Below are positions 1-7,026 of a stretch of DNA of 21,884 nt, in pieces. Positions within the stretch are counted from its first letter, which is position 1. Each line of letters starts with the position of its first letter. Under the pieces are notes generated by a model that was given only the letters and a program-made list of their open reading frames with translations, made no database searches and was not told the DNA's origin. The DNA comes from a virus. The stretch spans positions 1 through 21,884 of IMG/VR virus record IMGVR_UViG_3300044675_008209. The stretch is one strand, 5' to 3'. The position numbers were made by a program, and so were the translations under genes.

Positions 1-2989
1 CAGCTCTTCTAGATAAGATATCAAGATTTTTTGCATAAAGATAAGATACTTTACCGCCAGAACCATTTACTGCTGAAATTATAGCTTCTAAATTTTTAGA
101 TATACCACCCCCTTTTGCGCGAGCGGCTCCAGAAAGAATATCAATTTCCGATGCATTAGCTACATCTCCGACACCAGAAAGAAATTTACCCATTTTTCCA
201 GCTAATGTCGATTTGCCCGATCCCGCTGGACCAATAATAAGATTCTTTTTAACTTGAGAAGCAAGAACTGCTTTTAAGGTAGCCCCTTTATCTGGAGCAA
301 TCCTATCGGAATCATAAATGTATTTTGCAAAGTTTGGAATAAAACCCCCACTTGCTCTTGGAAAATTCTTCATCACTTGATCAATGAATTTATCTTTTTG
401 ACCTATACTATTTTTAAAGTCAGCATATTTTACGTTTTGGCCTTCAACACCAAATATTTCCTCTAGCGCAGTTCTATTATTTCCTGCATCAAAGCTGACA
501 TCTAAAGTTCCTTGATTTTTATCTCTTGCTCCCTTTGTAATTAAATTAATTACAGATTCAAATAATGCACCACGAATTGAACCTAAAGCACCTGCCCCAC
601 CAGCTTCTAAATATTTTCCAATACTTTCAGCGGTTAATGTGGCTGGTTGTGTTTTAATATCTGGTTGAACAGATTTTAATATATTATTTGCTGCAGATGC
701 TAAGGCATTATTCATTGCAGAATCAATACCTGATAATTTTATAAATTTAGAATTAGATTTTAATCCACCCGATTTTAGTTCTGGATCTACTCCAGAATAA
801 CCACCTTCAAATGAATTATAAAGTTTATTACCAGACTTTCTTGACCCTTTGAATATAGTTCTTAATCCGCTTGGATTATATGTTGATACAGAAGGTATCA
901 ACATTATTGTTTTAGGATCTAAATTAGCATTATAAACACTTCCTAAAGAAACTAATTTTTGTTGAGCTTGCGCTTCTGAAAATTTATAACCATTAATATT
1001 AAAAGATTTCGTTCCATTTATTCTATATTTTTCAAGATCTTGAATTGATGCAACTCCAACTGACTGCATTGCTTCTGCTGGACCTGTTTTTGCCGCAAAA
1101 TTAGGAATAAATCCTCCCGCAGCGCCAATCTTTTGAGCGCCAGATGGAAGACCCATTGATCTAATCATGTCCCTATTAAAGATAGCTGATCCACCTCTTG
1201 CAAAATTAGGAACAATATACTCACCAGTATGAGCGACCATCGTTCCTTTTTTACCGCCACCAAATGCAAAATTTGGAATTATTACTGGTTTATCTCCAGA
1301 TCTTGCCCCACCAACACCACGATTAATATCACGTGTTTCTTGAGAAACTGCTGGCATATAACCACCTGCAGCATTTTTTCCCTTAGCGCCCTTGGTCGCA
1401 ACCGTTCCAGCGTAAACACTTGGCGCAATTGAAGCAGCTATTCCTTGCATTTTCTGCATTATTCCATACTGCTCATTTAATGCTGTTGTGAAAAATTTAG
1501 CTTGAGCTACTCTATTACCTTCTAATTTTAATATTTGCTCTTGTATATTTTTATTATTCAATAACGTGCTTGCAATTGATCCTTGCAAAGATTTGATATC
1601 TTTTGCAGCATTTCCAATATTAAAAAATGTTTTTAAGCTTTCTGTCCCAAATTTAATTAAATCACTCGTAAGTTTTAATATAATACCACCAAATATAGCC
1701 AAACCAGGACCAGATAAAACGCCACCAATTCCCTTTATGATGCCATTAGCCAAGTCAGATCCAAGACCCTCTCCTTCCAAAATGCTTTGAACTTCTGATA
1801 CAAAATTATTAAAAAATGATAAAATATTATTTAAATTTTGAGTAACACCAATTTCTCCTAAAGTATTTGCTAATTCCTTTAAGTTTAATGATGCAGTATT
1901 AATAGATGCGGCTAAAGTCAAATTTAATGCTGTATTTCTTTGATACGCTTCAGTACCAGCATTTAAAAAAGCTTCAGTTGCTCCACGCGCAACCGAAGCT
2001 TTACTACTATAATCATCGAGGGCGGCTAACAATGGGGCGATTTGAAAACCGCCGCCTATTTTTTCTGTAATATTTGCAGATTCAATATCTCCAAGAGAAT
2101 TTATTTTAGAAGCCAAACCTTCAATTAATTTAGTTGCTGGCAATAACTTACCCTCCAAATCAACAACTTCCACACCAATACTTTGTAATAGATCAATACT
2201 TTCTGGTCTTTGAATTCTTGTGAAAATTGTTTTGAAGGAGTTTCCTATAACGGCTCCACCACGTGCTGTTTTTTGCTGTACTGCAGTAATAATGCCTCCC
2301 AATTCATCAATACTTACTCCAGCTTGTTGTGCAACTGACGCAGAGCGTTTAAAGGCTTCTATTAAATCCCTTTCTGAGACAGCGTACTGAGCAGCAGCAT
2401 TAGATACTTTATTTAAAACCTGTGATGTGGTTAAACCTTCTTTAGAAAATGAATTAACAGCTGCGGTTAAACCTTCTACAGCTTGTGCCGCATCAAGACC
2501 AGAAAGTCTAGCCAACACCATTGAATCTTTAAGTCTGATAATTACCTCGTTAGCTGGTAAACCCTGGCGACTTAACTCTAGAGCGGCCTCCGACACTGCT
2601 TTAAAAGAATTACCAGTTTCTCTTGCTACATCAAAAATATCTTTTTTAAATTTATTTAGTTCTGTGCTTGAATTTTGTAAAACACTATTTATATCTGCTA
2701 GTGATTTTTCAACTTCAATTGTTGTAGTTATTAAAGACTTAAAACCCTGCACAACAGAATTGAGAACCCCTACAGAAGCACCGAATGCTAACACGCGAGC
2801 ATTAGCAGCCTCCATTGATTTAGTAAACTCATCAGCTTGTCCAGTAATTCTACCTAAAGGCTGCGATAAAGCATTTATGCTTTTTGCATTTGTGCCTAAA
2901 TTTATACTTAAATTACTTCCAGCTTTTTTAGCTGCTGCTTGAAGGCTTTGTTCAAAGCCTGTTTGTGTTACTGGTATTTGAATTGGCAT
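1..2989 (-). CDS. Tail tape measure protein (TP901 type), partial, with repeat-bounded C-terminal cargo domains
   Basis: Open frame of 996 codons from ATG at 2989 with no stop to the left edge; I translated it codon by codon. Residues about 40-330 look like the TP901 tape measure core: long alanine-rich helices, and a stretch near residues 240-260 (ARGGAVIGNSFKTIFTRIQR) typical of that family. Residues about 390-440 are glycine-rich and hydrophobic, as in tape measures. From about residue 540 the protein changes: short motifs IIPNFA (570-575), IVPNFA (592-597) and GGFIPNFA (625-632 and 881-888) separate longer segments. Between the last two lies a PD-(D/E)XK-like segment (E811, D830, D857-F-K859). 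After the last lies a Walker A motif GPAGSGKST (920-928). The family sets tail length and passes through the tail during DNA injection. The C terminus is outside the window. Tape measure role is sure; the cargo domains are inference. Confidence 0.9.
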   Translation of the reverse strand, partial: MPIQIPVTQTGFEQSLQAAAKKAGSNLSINLGTNAKSINALSQPLGRITGQADEFTKSMEAANARVLAFGASVGVLNSVVQGFKSLITTTIEVEKSLADINSVLQNSSTELNKFKKDIFDVARETGNSFKAVSEAALELSRQGLPANEVIIRLKDSMVLARLSGLDAAQAVEGLTAAVNSFSKEGLTTSQVLNKVSNAAAQYAVSERDLIEAFKRSASVAQQAGVSIDELGGIITAVQQKTARGGAVIGNSFKTIFTRIQRPESIDLLQSIGVEVVDLEGKLLPATKLIEGLASKINSLGDIESANITEKIGGGFQIAPLLAALDDYSSKASVARGATEAFLNAGTEAYQRNTALNLTLAASINTASLNLKELANTLGEIGVTQNLNNILSFFNNFVSEVQSILEGEGLGSDLANGIIKGIGGVLSGPGLAIFGGIILKLTSDLIKFGTESLKTFFNIGNAAKDIKSLQGSIASTLLNNKNIQEQILKLEGNRVAQAKFFTTALNEQYGIMQKMQGIAASIAPSVYAGTVATKGAKGKNAAGGYMPAVSQETRDINRGVGGARSGDKPVIIPNFAFGGGKKGTMVAHTGEYIVPNFARGGSAIFNRDMIRSMGLPSGAQKIGAAGGFIPNFAAKTGPAEAMQSVGVASIQDLEKYRINGTKSFNINGYKFSEAQAQQKLVSLGSVYNANLDPKTIMLIPSVSTYNPSGLRTIFKGSRKSGNKLYNSFEGGYSGVDPELKSGGLKSNSKFIKLSGIDSAMNNALASAANNILKSVQPDIKTQPATLTAESIGKYLEAGGAGALGSIRGALFESVINLITKGARDKNQGTLDVSFDAGNNRTALEEIFGVEGQNVKYADFKNSIGQKDKFIDQVMKNFPRASGGFIPNFAKYIYDSDRIAPDKGATLKAVLASQVKKNLIIGPAGSGKSTLAGKMGKFLSGVGDVANASEIDILSGAARAKGGGISKNLEAIISAVNGSGGKVSYLYAKNLDILSRRA
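326..1282 (-). repeat. Four [I/F][I/V]PNFA protein repeats within the tape measure gene
   Basis: Copies encode IIPNFA at 1265-1282, IVPNFA at 1199-1216, GGFIPNFA at 1094-1117 and GGFIPNFA at 326-349. A degenerate copy, GGYMPAVS, is encoded at 1343-1366. The first three are close together; the third and fourth are 248 residues apart and enclose a nuclease-like segment. The coding triplets differ between copies, so the repeat is conserved at protein level, not as a recent DNA duplication. They look like linkers or processing/anchoring signals between domains; this role is inferred. Confidence 0.8.
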
Positions 2990-3010
2990 ATCCTTAAACC
3001 TCTGTATTAC

Positions 3011-3018
3011 TTTTACAC
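3011..3018 (-). promoter_or_regulatory. GTGTAAAA element upstream of tape measure
   Basis: GTGTAAAA on the minus strand, 21 nt before the tape measure ATG. It belongs to a recurring set of GTGTAA-type elements found before transcription units in this window and resembles a T4 late -10 box. The leader after it holds AGAGG and AAGGAT, possible ribosome binding sequences. It sits just after the stop of the preceding gene. Confidence 0.3.
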
Positions 3019-3029
3019 AGAAGTCCGCA

Positions 3030-4007
3030 TTAATAACCAGCTAATTTTATCATTTCTTCCATGTTTAATGTACCGCCATTTTTTTTCAATTCTTCTTTTA
3101 GTGATACTGTTTTAGAGCCATTAGTAATTATATTCATATCTTCTTTTGTTGCTCCAAATATGGTTGATGCATCAGCATCATCTTTTATAAATTTTTCTGA
3201 TTTGTTTTTATTTCTCTTACCCTCCGCAAAAGATAATAATTTATTAGGATCATCTTTAATACTCTCTGGTATATCATCTGTATATTGAAATATATTGTAA
3301 AACATTCTTCCAAAAATAGCAGTTTTTAACTGGTATACAGAAAGACTAATTATTGGTTTACCATAAAAATTATTTATATCCTCACAATGAGAAATATACA
3401 TATTAAAAAATGGTCTTAATACTGCTTTTTGTATATTTTCTTCAGATAGTCTTTCTGAAATTTCGGATTGTTTTTTAATAAAAAAAATCAAATCTAAATC
3501 ATCCAACTCAGAAAACTCATCTTCTGTAAACAAATGCTCTTTTAGGTCTATATCTTTAAACAAAAAATATCTTAATATTTCTTCATTAGATCTTGTTGAA
3601 GCGTAATCTTCAGCCGTTTTACCTATCAACTCTTTTCTTTTATTAACAAGTAATAGATATTCGGTGTTTTTATTATCTATATCTTTTTTTATTTGCTCTT
3701 TGTGAGAAGGTATAAATAATGTTTTATGAGTTTGTTTTAAATTTTTTATTTCAAAGTTTAAACTTTCAATTTTTAAATCATCCTCATCTGTCCATATTTC
3801 TTCATTTTTTATTTTCTCTAATCTGGAAGATTCCGTTTCTAAACCTTTATTTATAGCTATATTTTTATATTTTTCGTAATATTTTTGTATATAGCGTTGA
3901 TCTCTAATATTAAAATGTTTGAAGTACACATATTGGTTTTTAAACAAAAACTCTGTATAGCCATCAAAAATTTCTCCAATTACAGATATATATAATTCTT
4001 CATTCAA
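3030..4007 (-). CDS. Tail-module protein, candidate tail assembly chaperone (TTG start)
   Basis: A 325-residue, lysine- and glutamate-rich soluble protein with no recognised catalytic motif. Residues about 60-130 are strongly charged and probably coiled coil. The C terminus (about 280-325) is a separate, more polar segment after an ADASTIFGATKED stretch. The only sensible start is TTG at 4007: no ATG lies near the N terminus, a stop lies two codons upstream, and an AGGTGA ribosome binding sequence (4011-4016) sits 3 nt before it. TTG overlaps the stop of the upstream gene as TTGA, implying translational coupling. Its place directly before the tape measure gene is where tailed phages keep tail assembly chaperones, and it lies in the -1 frame relative to the upstream gene. 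The assignment rests on position only. Confidence 0.55.
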   Translation of the reverse strand: MNEELYISVIGEIFDGYTEFLFKNQYVYFKHFNIRDQRYIQKYYEKYKNIAINKGLETESSRLEKIKNEEIWTDEDDLKIESLNFEIKNLKQTHKTLFIPSHKEQIKKDIDNKNTEYLLLVNKRKELIGKTAEDYASTRSNEEILRYFLFKDIDLKEHLFTEDEFSELDDLDLIFFIKKQSEISERLSEENIQKAVLRPFFNMYISHCEDINNFYGKPIISLSVYQLKTAIFGRMFYNIFQYTDDIPESIKDDPNKLLSFAEGKRNKNKSEKFIKDDADASTIFGATKEDMNIITNGSKTVSLKEELKKNGGTLNMEEMIKLAGY

Positions 4008-4016
4008 AGTTCACCT
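4004..4016 (-). promoter_or_regulatory. Ribosome binding site and TTGA start/stop overlap
   Basis: The minus strand reads AGGTGA, then ACT, then TTGA. AGGTGA matches the anti-Shine-Dalgarno, TTG is the start of the 325-residue protein, and TGA (4006-4004) is the stop of the 251-residue protein. This decides the start codon and suggests coupled translation. Confidence 0.6.
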
Positions 4017-4759
4017 TTTTCAACTTTTTCCATTAATTTATCAAATTCTTTTGAATCTGAGGTTTGGTTAAAGAACCAGAAAGCTATAACAGTTGAAACC
4101 TTTTTAATTACCGAAAAATAAAATTCATCATTAGATTCCTCTTTTGAATAATAATCAGTAATTTTTTCTTCAAAAGAATCGCCATTAAAATATGGTTTTG
4201 GCTTTTCTTCCTCTTCTTTTTGGATATATGTTAAATTAAGCGCATACCACAAAAGAAGTCTATTTTGAGCTTTTACATCAGCAGTATGGTCAAAAAATGA
4301 TTGGAAAGTTGATTCTATTTCTACAATCTGTCTTTTAGTATCTGAAATTTCATTTTTTATTTCGTCGAACCTATTTTTTTGTTGGGTGTCTTTAACGTCA
4401 ACAGTATCTAATCTAATATATTCGTTTTGTAATTCTAAAATCTTTTTATATAACGATGTGTAATTTCTAGCCTCGTCTTCACTAAAAACACCACCAGTAT
4501 CGCTATATTTTTTAGCTAACATGGCTTTAGTTAAAATACCTTTTTTAACACACCTACTCATCTCTACTGAATATTCTAATTCAGCCTCCTCCAACTCTCT
4601 TCTTGAAGGTCGCTTTACTTTAATTTCAATTGGCGCTTTTTCCTTTACAATTTTTTTAGTAATAATTTCTTCACCTGTTTTTTTATCTTTTCTTGAAGAT
4701 TCAACGGTTTTTTCGATTTCTTTATCGACTGTAAATTTATATATTTGTTTGAATTCCAT
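4004..4759 (-). CDS. Tail-module protein, candidate tail assembly chaperone partner
   Basis: A 251-residue soluble protein. Residues 1-50 look like a beta-rich N terminus (MEFKQIYKFTVDKE, then IEIKVKRPSRRELEEAELEY); the middle (about 90-150) is helical and charged with coiled-coil character; the C-terminal third holds aromatic stretches (LLLWYALNLTY, VIAFWFF). ATG at 4759 is preceded by AAGGGA, a good ribosome binding sequence. It overlaps the next gene by TTGA. No catalytic motif is visible. Lying between the tail tube block and the tape measure, it fits the first of a tail chaperone pair, but I cannot prove this. A lambda-type programmed -1 frameshift into the next frame is not supported, because the -1 frame has a stop just before the overlap and no slippery heptamer. 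Confidence 0.5.
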   Translation of the reverse strand: MEFKQIYKFTVDKEIEKTVESSRKDKKTGEEIITKKIVKEKAPIEIKVKRPSRRELEEAELEYSVEMSRCVKKGILTKAMLAKKYSDTGGVFSEDEARNYTSLYKKILELQNEYIRLDTVDVKDTQQKNRFDEIKNEISDTKRQIVEIESTFQSFFDHTADVKAQNRLLLWYALNLTYIQKEEEEKPKPYFNGDSFEEKITDYYSKEESNDEFYFSVIKKVSTVIAFWFFNQTSDSKEFDKLMEKVEKGEL

Positions 4760-4773
4760 ATTTTTCCCTTTTT

Positions 4774-5061
4774 TTATTTAAAAATAAAGCTAACACTATA
4801 ATTATCTATTTCAGATTGTAAATTTCTAATAGAATTATTACCAAAATCTAAAATTCTTTTTCTTATCCATGTTTTTTTATCCTCTGTAAAATGATTTGCA
4901 GCATTTATGACTGGATGATATTGATCTGGGATATTATCATATAGTTTTTGATAATGAAAATCATGATCTATTTTCATATCCTCAATCATCATTAACATCA
5001 TTTTGTAAAATGACGATAACTCACTATTAGATTTATCTGATAAACTTTTTTTAGCGTTCAT
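4774..5061 (-). CDS. Small protein of unknown function, first gene of the tape measure operon
   Basis: A 95-residue protein rich in Asn, Ser, Met and Lys, mostly helical (residues about 5-35 and 60-85), with a polar middle (DFHYQKLYDNIPDQYHPVI). There is no signal peptide or membrane segment, and I do not recognise the family. ATG at 5061 is preceded by AAGGAA and AAGGT, so it has a ribosome binding sequence, unlike most genes here. It is the first gene of the leftward run that leads to the tape measure, 14 nt before the next gene, and it faces the rightward block across a 46-bp divergent intergenic region. A tail assembly role is likely from context only. Confidence 0.6.
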   Translation of the reverse strand: MNAKKSLSDKSNSELSSFYKMMLMMIEDMKIDHDFHYQKLYDNIPDQYHPVINAANHFTEDKKTWIRKRILDFGNNSIRNLQSEIDNYSVSFIFK

Positions 5062-5107
5062 ACCTTGTTCCTTATCTTATTATAATAATAAAAGTGTAAA
5101 AATCAAT
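5062..5107. promoter_or_regulatory. Divergent promoter region between the leftward tape measure operon and the rightward cassette
   Basis: The only divergent gene pair inside the structural block shares these 46 bp. They contain a perfect 12-bp palindrome TTATTATAATAA centred near 5083, which gives TATAAT on the plus strand at 5081-5086 and matching AT boxes on the minus strand. Plus-strand GTGTAAA follows at 5094-5100, 7 nt before ATG 5108. The minus-strand side carries AAGGAA near the ATG at 5061. No clear -35 box is seen for either direction. Confidence 0.5.
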
Positions 5108-5560
5108 ATGCCTGGATTTTTAAATTCACTTCAAGAAAAAAATATAGCAGATTTATTTGGCGTATTGCACAATACTTTTGCAAGAGAAGTCACTATTTAC
5201 AAAAATGCCAAAAAAATAATGATGTCTTCTTCTTCTCAGTATAATTCTATATATGGAAAGAATAACACTGGCTTAACGCCGCAAATAAAAAACGAATCAA
5301 TTAGTAAAAAATTCAATGCTAGAATATATTATATCAATTCTGAAGAGGAGATATTAAGTAGTGATGGAAGTCAAAATAAGATTATTTTACCAAAGGGATC
5401 TGTAAAAATAATTATTGAATCTACTGCATTTGAGTTTGTGAAGGAGTCTAGAAGAGTTGAATTTGATGGAAAAAGATTTGCAATCAAAAGTGACGGTAAT
5501 CCATCTGGGTTTACATACAATCAATTTTACACATTTTATTTAACACCAATAGATGAATAA
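5108..5560 (+). CDS. Probable head closure / head-tail connector protein
   Basis: A 150-residue protein. Residues 1-35 form a helical start (LFGVLHNTFAREVTIYKNAK) and residues about 70-150 look beta-rich, with alternating hydrophobic residues (KIILPKGSVKIIIEST, FTYNQFYTFYLTPI). The size and the helix-then-beta layout are compatible with head closure proteins of the SPP1 gp16 type, which seal the connector after packaging, but I see no diagnostic motif. It is the first gene of the rightward cassette and overlaps the next gene by 8 nt (ATGAATAA), so the two are translationally linked. No Shine-Dalgarno precedes ATG 5108; the leader is A-rich. In the usual order this gene would follow the adaptor gene at 8199-8666, which supports a connector role. 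Confidence 0.5.
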   Translation: MPGFLNSLQEKNIADLFGVLHNTFAREVTIYKNAKKIMMSSSSQYNSIYGKNNTGLTPQIKNESISKKFNARIYYINSEEEILSSDGSQNKIILPKGSVKIIIESTAFEFVKESRRVEFDGKRFAIKSDGNPSGFTYNQFYTFYLTPIDE

Positions 5561-6131
5561 ATTACCACAAGATGTTCAAAGAATATTGAATAATCAAGCC
5601 CCTAAAATACTTAGGAAGGATTTTGAGGGTATTGCAACTAATAAATTTAAAAATATAAAAAATCAATTATTGTTGGAATTTAATAATCACATTATTACAA
5701 AAGAAATAAGACTTGGCCCAAATGGTTCAAATATAAGTGGAACTCTTGGCGGGAACTCTAATTTGTTTGCATTTATAGGTTTTGAGGAAAATGATGACCC
5801 AATACAACCAATTTTAAATATATTAGAAAATATTGAAATAAGATTTACTAAAGATATTTCAATAGGCTCTTTATTTACTATAACAATTCCTGAACCATCC
5901 GATATCTTCGCAGTAACACCAATGCCTTGGGCAAGTGGAAGAAGTTGGGCAAAAGGAATAGAATCTGGAATTTCTGGGCTTGGCTTTTTAATTAAAAATA
6001 ATTCCTCTTTAAGTAGATCTGGCGCAGCCTTACAATCTAGTGTAAAGATTAGGGGTGGTTCTTATAAAAACACTCAATATATATCTGCTTTGCTGAAAAA
6101 ATATAAAAAACAATTCATGTTACTAGAATGA
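5553..6131 (+). CDS. Probable tail completion / connector protein
   Basis: A 192-residue protein. The N-terminal third is helical (about residues 5-45); a glycine-rich segment follows (LGPNGSNISGTLGGNSNLF, about 53-72), then alternating beta-like stretches, a tryptophan-rich loop (PMPWASGRSWAKG, about 123-135) and a basic C terminus (KKYKKQ). It overlaps the gene before by 8 nt and the gene after by 4 nt (ATGA), so it is tightly coupled with both. From the cassette order, closure then this gene then tail tube, it may be the tail completion or HK97 gp10-like connector. That function is inferred from position, not from a motif. No Shine-Dalgarno is visible. Confidence 0.45.
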   Translation: MNKLPQDVQRILNNQAPKILRKDFEGIATNKFKNIKNQLLLEFNNHIITKEIRLGPNGSNISGTLGGNSNLFAFIGFEENDDPIQPILNILENIEIRFTKDISIGSLFTITIPEPSDIFAVTPMPWASGRSWAKGIESGISGLGFLIKNNSSLSRSGAALQSSVKIRGGSYKNTQYISALLKKYKKQFMLLE

Positions 6132-6976
6132 TTGAACAGTTTCAACATAAATTAACAACATCTTTTTTTCTATGGTTTGATAATTACTTATTAACCAAGG
6201 GTCAAGCTTATACAAATATAGATAGTAAATTTTATTACTATGATGACGATAGATTAGATGGAAGATACAAAGCATTTGGTAGCCCATATAAACAATGGGT
6301 AACTGATAGTTCTATAATTGGAGCTAATATCCCAAGCGGGGTATTTATAAATAATTCTTTTGTTAACCGAGGCAATAACCTAGTATTAGATTTTGAAAAC
6401 GGAAGGGTTTTGACGAGTGGCATCGCTAATAATGCAAATATAAGTGGTTCTTTTGCTGTTAAAGATTTCAACATATATTTTTGTAACGAAACAGAAGAAG
6501 ACATTATTGTGGAAAATAAATATCAAGTAAATTCTAGAATATCTTCTGTTCCTGAAAATTATATAAACCCATATGATCAGAGTGTTCCAGCCATTTTCTT
6601 ATCTACGGAAGGTATACAAAATCGTGGATTTGCTCTTGGAGGAATGGAAGAAACAACAATCAAAAGCAAAGCAGTAATTTTGGCTGAAAACAGCTTTCAA
6701 CTAGACGGAGTTCTATCTATTTTTGCCGATTCTAGAAATGAAGTTTTCGCGCCAATCCCCATGTCAGCCCACCCAATCAATGAATATGGTGATTTAAAAA
6801 ATCAAAGCTATTCTTATTCTGATTTAAAAAATCAATACATAGGCGGACAAAATTTTTATATAAATAATGCAATTACATCAAAACTAACCGATAAAGCAAG
6901 AAAATCATTATCCAATGATCTTTATATAGGCTTCATTGATTTTGAGATACAGCAACATAGATATAGACATCAATAA
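6128..6976 (+). CDS. Virion structural protein of unknown role, between connector and tail tube genes
   Basis: A 282-residue protein with many aromatic and Asn residues and no signal peptide or catalytic motif. Residues 25-130 look beta-rich (FYYYDDDRLDG, VFINNSFVNRGNNLVLDF). A short tandem near the C terminus (GDLKNQ, then SDLKNQ, about residues 222-236) is a small internal repeat. It starts by ATGA overlap with the connector gene and ends 50 bp before the tail tube gene. In this position many phages carry a tail terminator or, in myoviruses, neck or sheath-related proteins; I see nothing that picks one. The gene is certain, the function open. Confidence 0.55.
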   Translation: MIEQFQHKLTTSFFLWFDNYLLTKGQAYTNIDSKFYYYDDDRLDGRYKAFGSPYKQWVTDSSIIGANIPSGVFINNSFVNRGNNLVLDFENGRVLTSGIANNANISGSFAVKDFNIYFCNETEEDIIVENKYQVNSRISSVPENYINPYDQSVPAIFLSTEGIQNRGFALGGMEETTIKSKAVILAENSFQLDGVLSIFADSRNEVFAPIPMSAHPINEYGDLKNQSYSYSDLKNQYIGGQNFYINNAITSKLTDKARKSLSNDLYIGFIDFEIQQHRYRHQ

Positions 6977-7000
6977 TTTTTCACAAATCACAAAAAAAAC

Positions 7001-7026
7001 TGTAAAAAAATAAAACAACTACCATT
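7001..7026 (+). promoter_or_regulatory. Tail tube leader with TGTAAAAAAATAA element
   Basis: In the 50-bp gap before the tail tube gene, TGTAAAAAAATAA (7001-7013) is followed by a short A/C-rich leader ending CCATT before ATG 7027. Nearly the same arrangement (TGTAAAAAATA ... TCATTATGG) lies before the internal scaffold start at 11696. Both belong to the GTGTAA-type element set. No Shine-Dalgarno is present. Confidence 0.4.

Noticed and set aside
326-1366. DNA-level repeats or CRISPR-like array in the tape measure
   Set aside because: The repeats are conserved only as short protein motifs with irregular spacing; DNA copies differ.
2427-2942. 171-codon plus-strand frame opposite the tape measure
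   Set aside because: It lies fully antisense to a strongly supported tape measure domain and has no start signal; a shadow of the real frame.
4004-4020. Lambda-like programmed -1 frameshift between the two chaperone candidates
   Set aside because: The -1 frame is closed by TGA at 4011-4013, just before the overlap, and no slippery heptamer lies in the remaining codons. The CTT TGA at the end resembles the RF2 shift site, but +1 leads to a stop almost at once.
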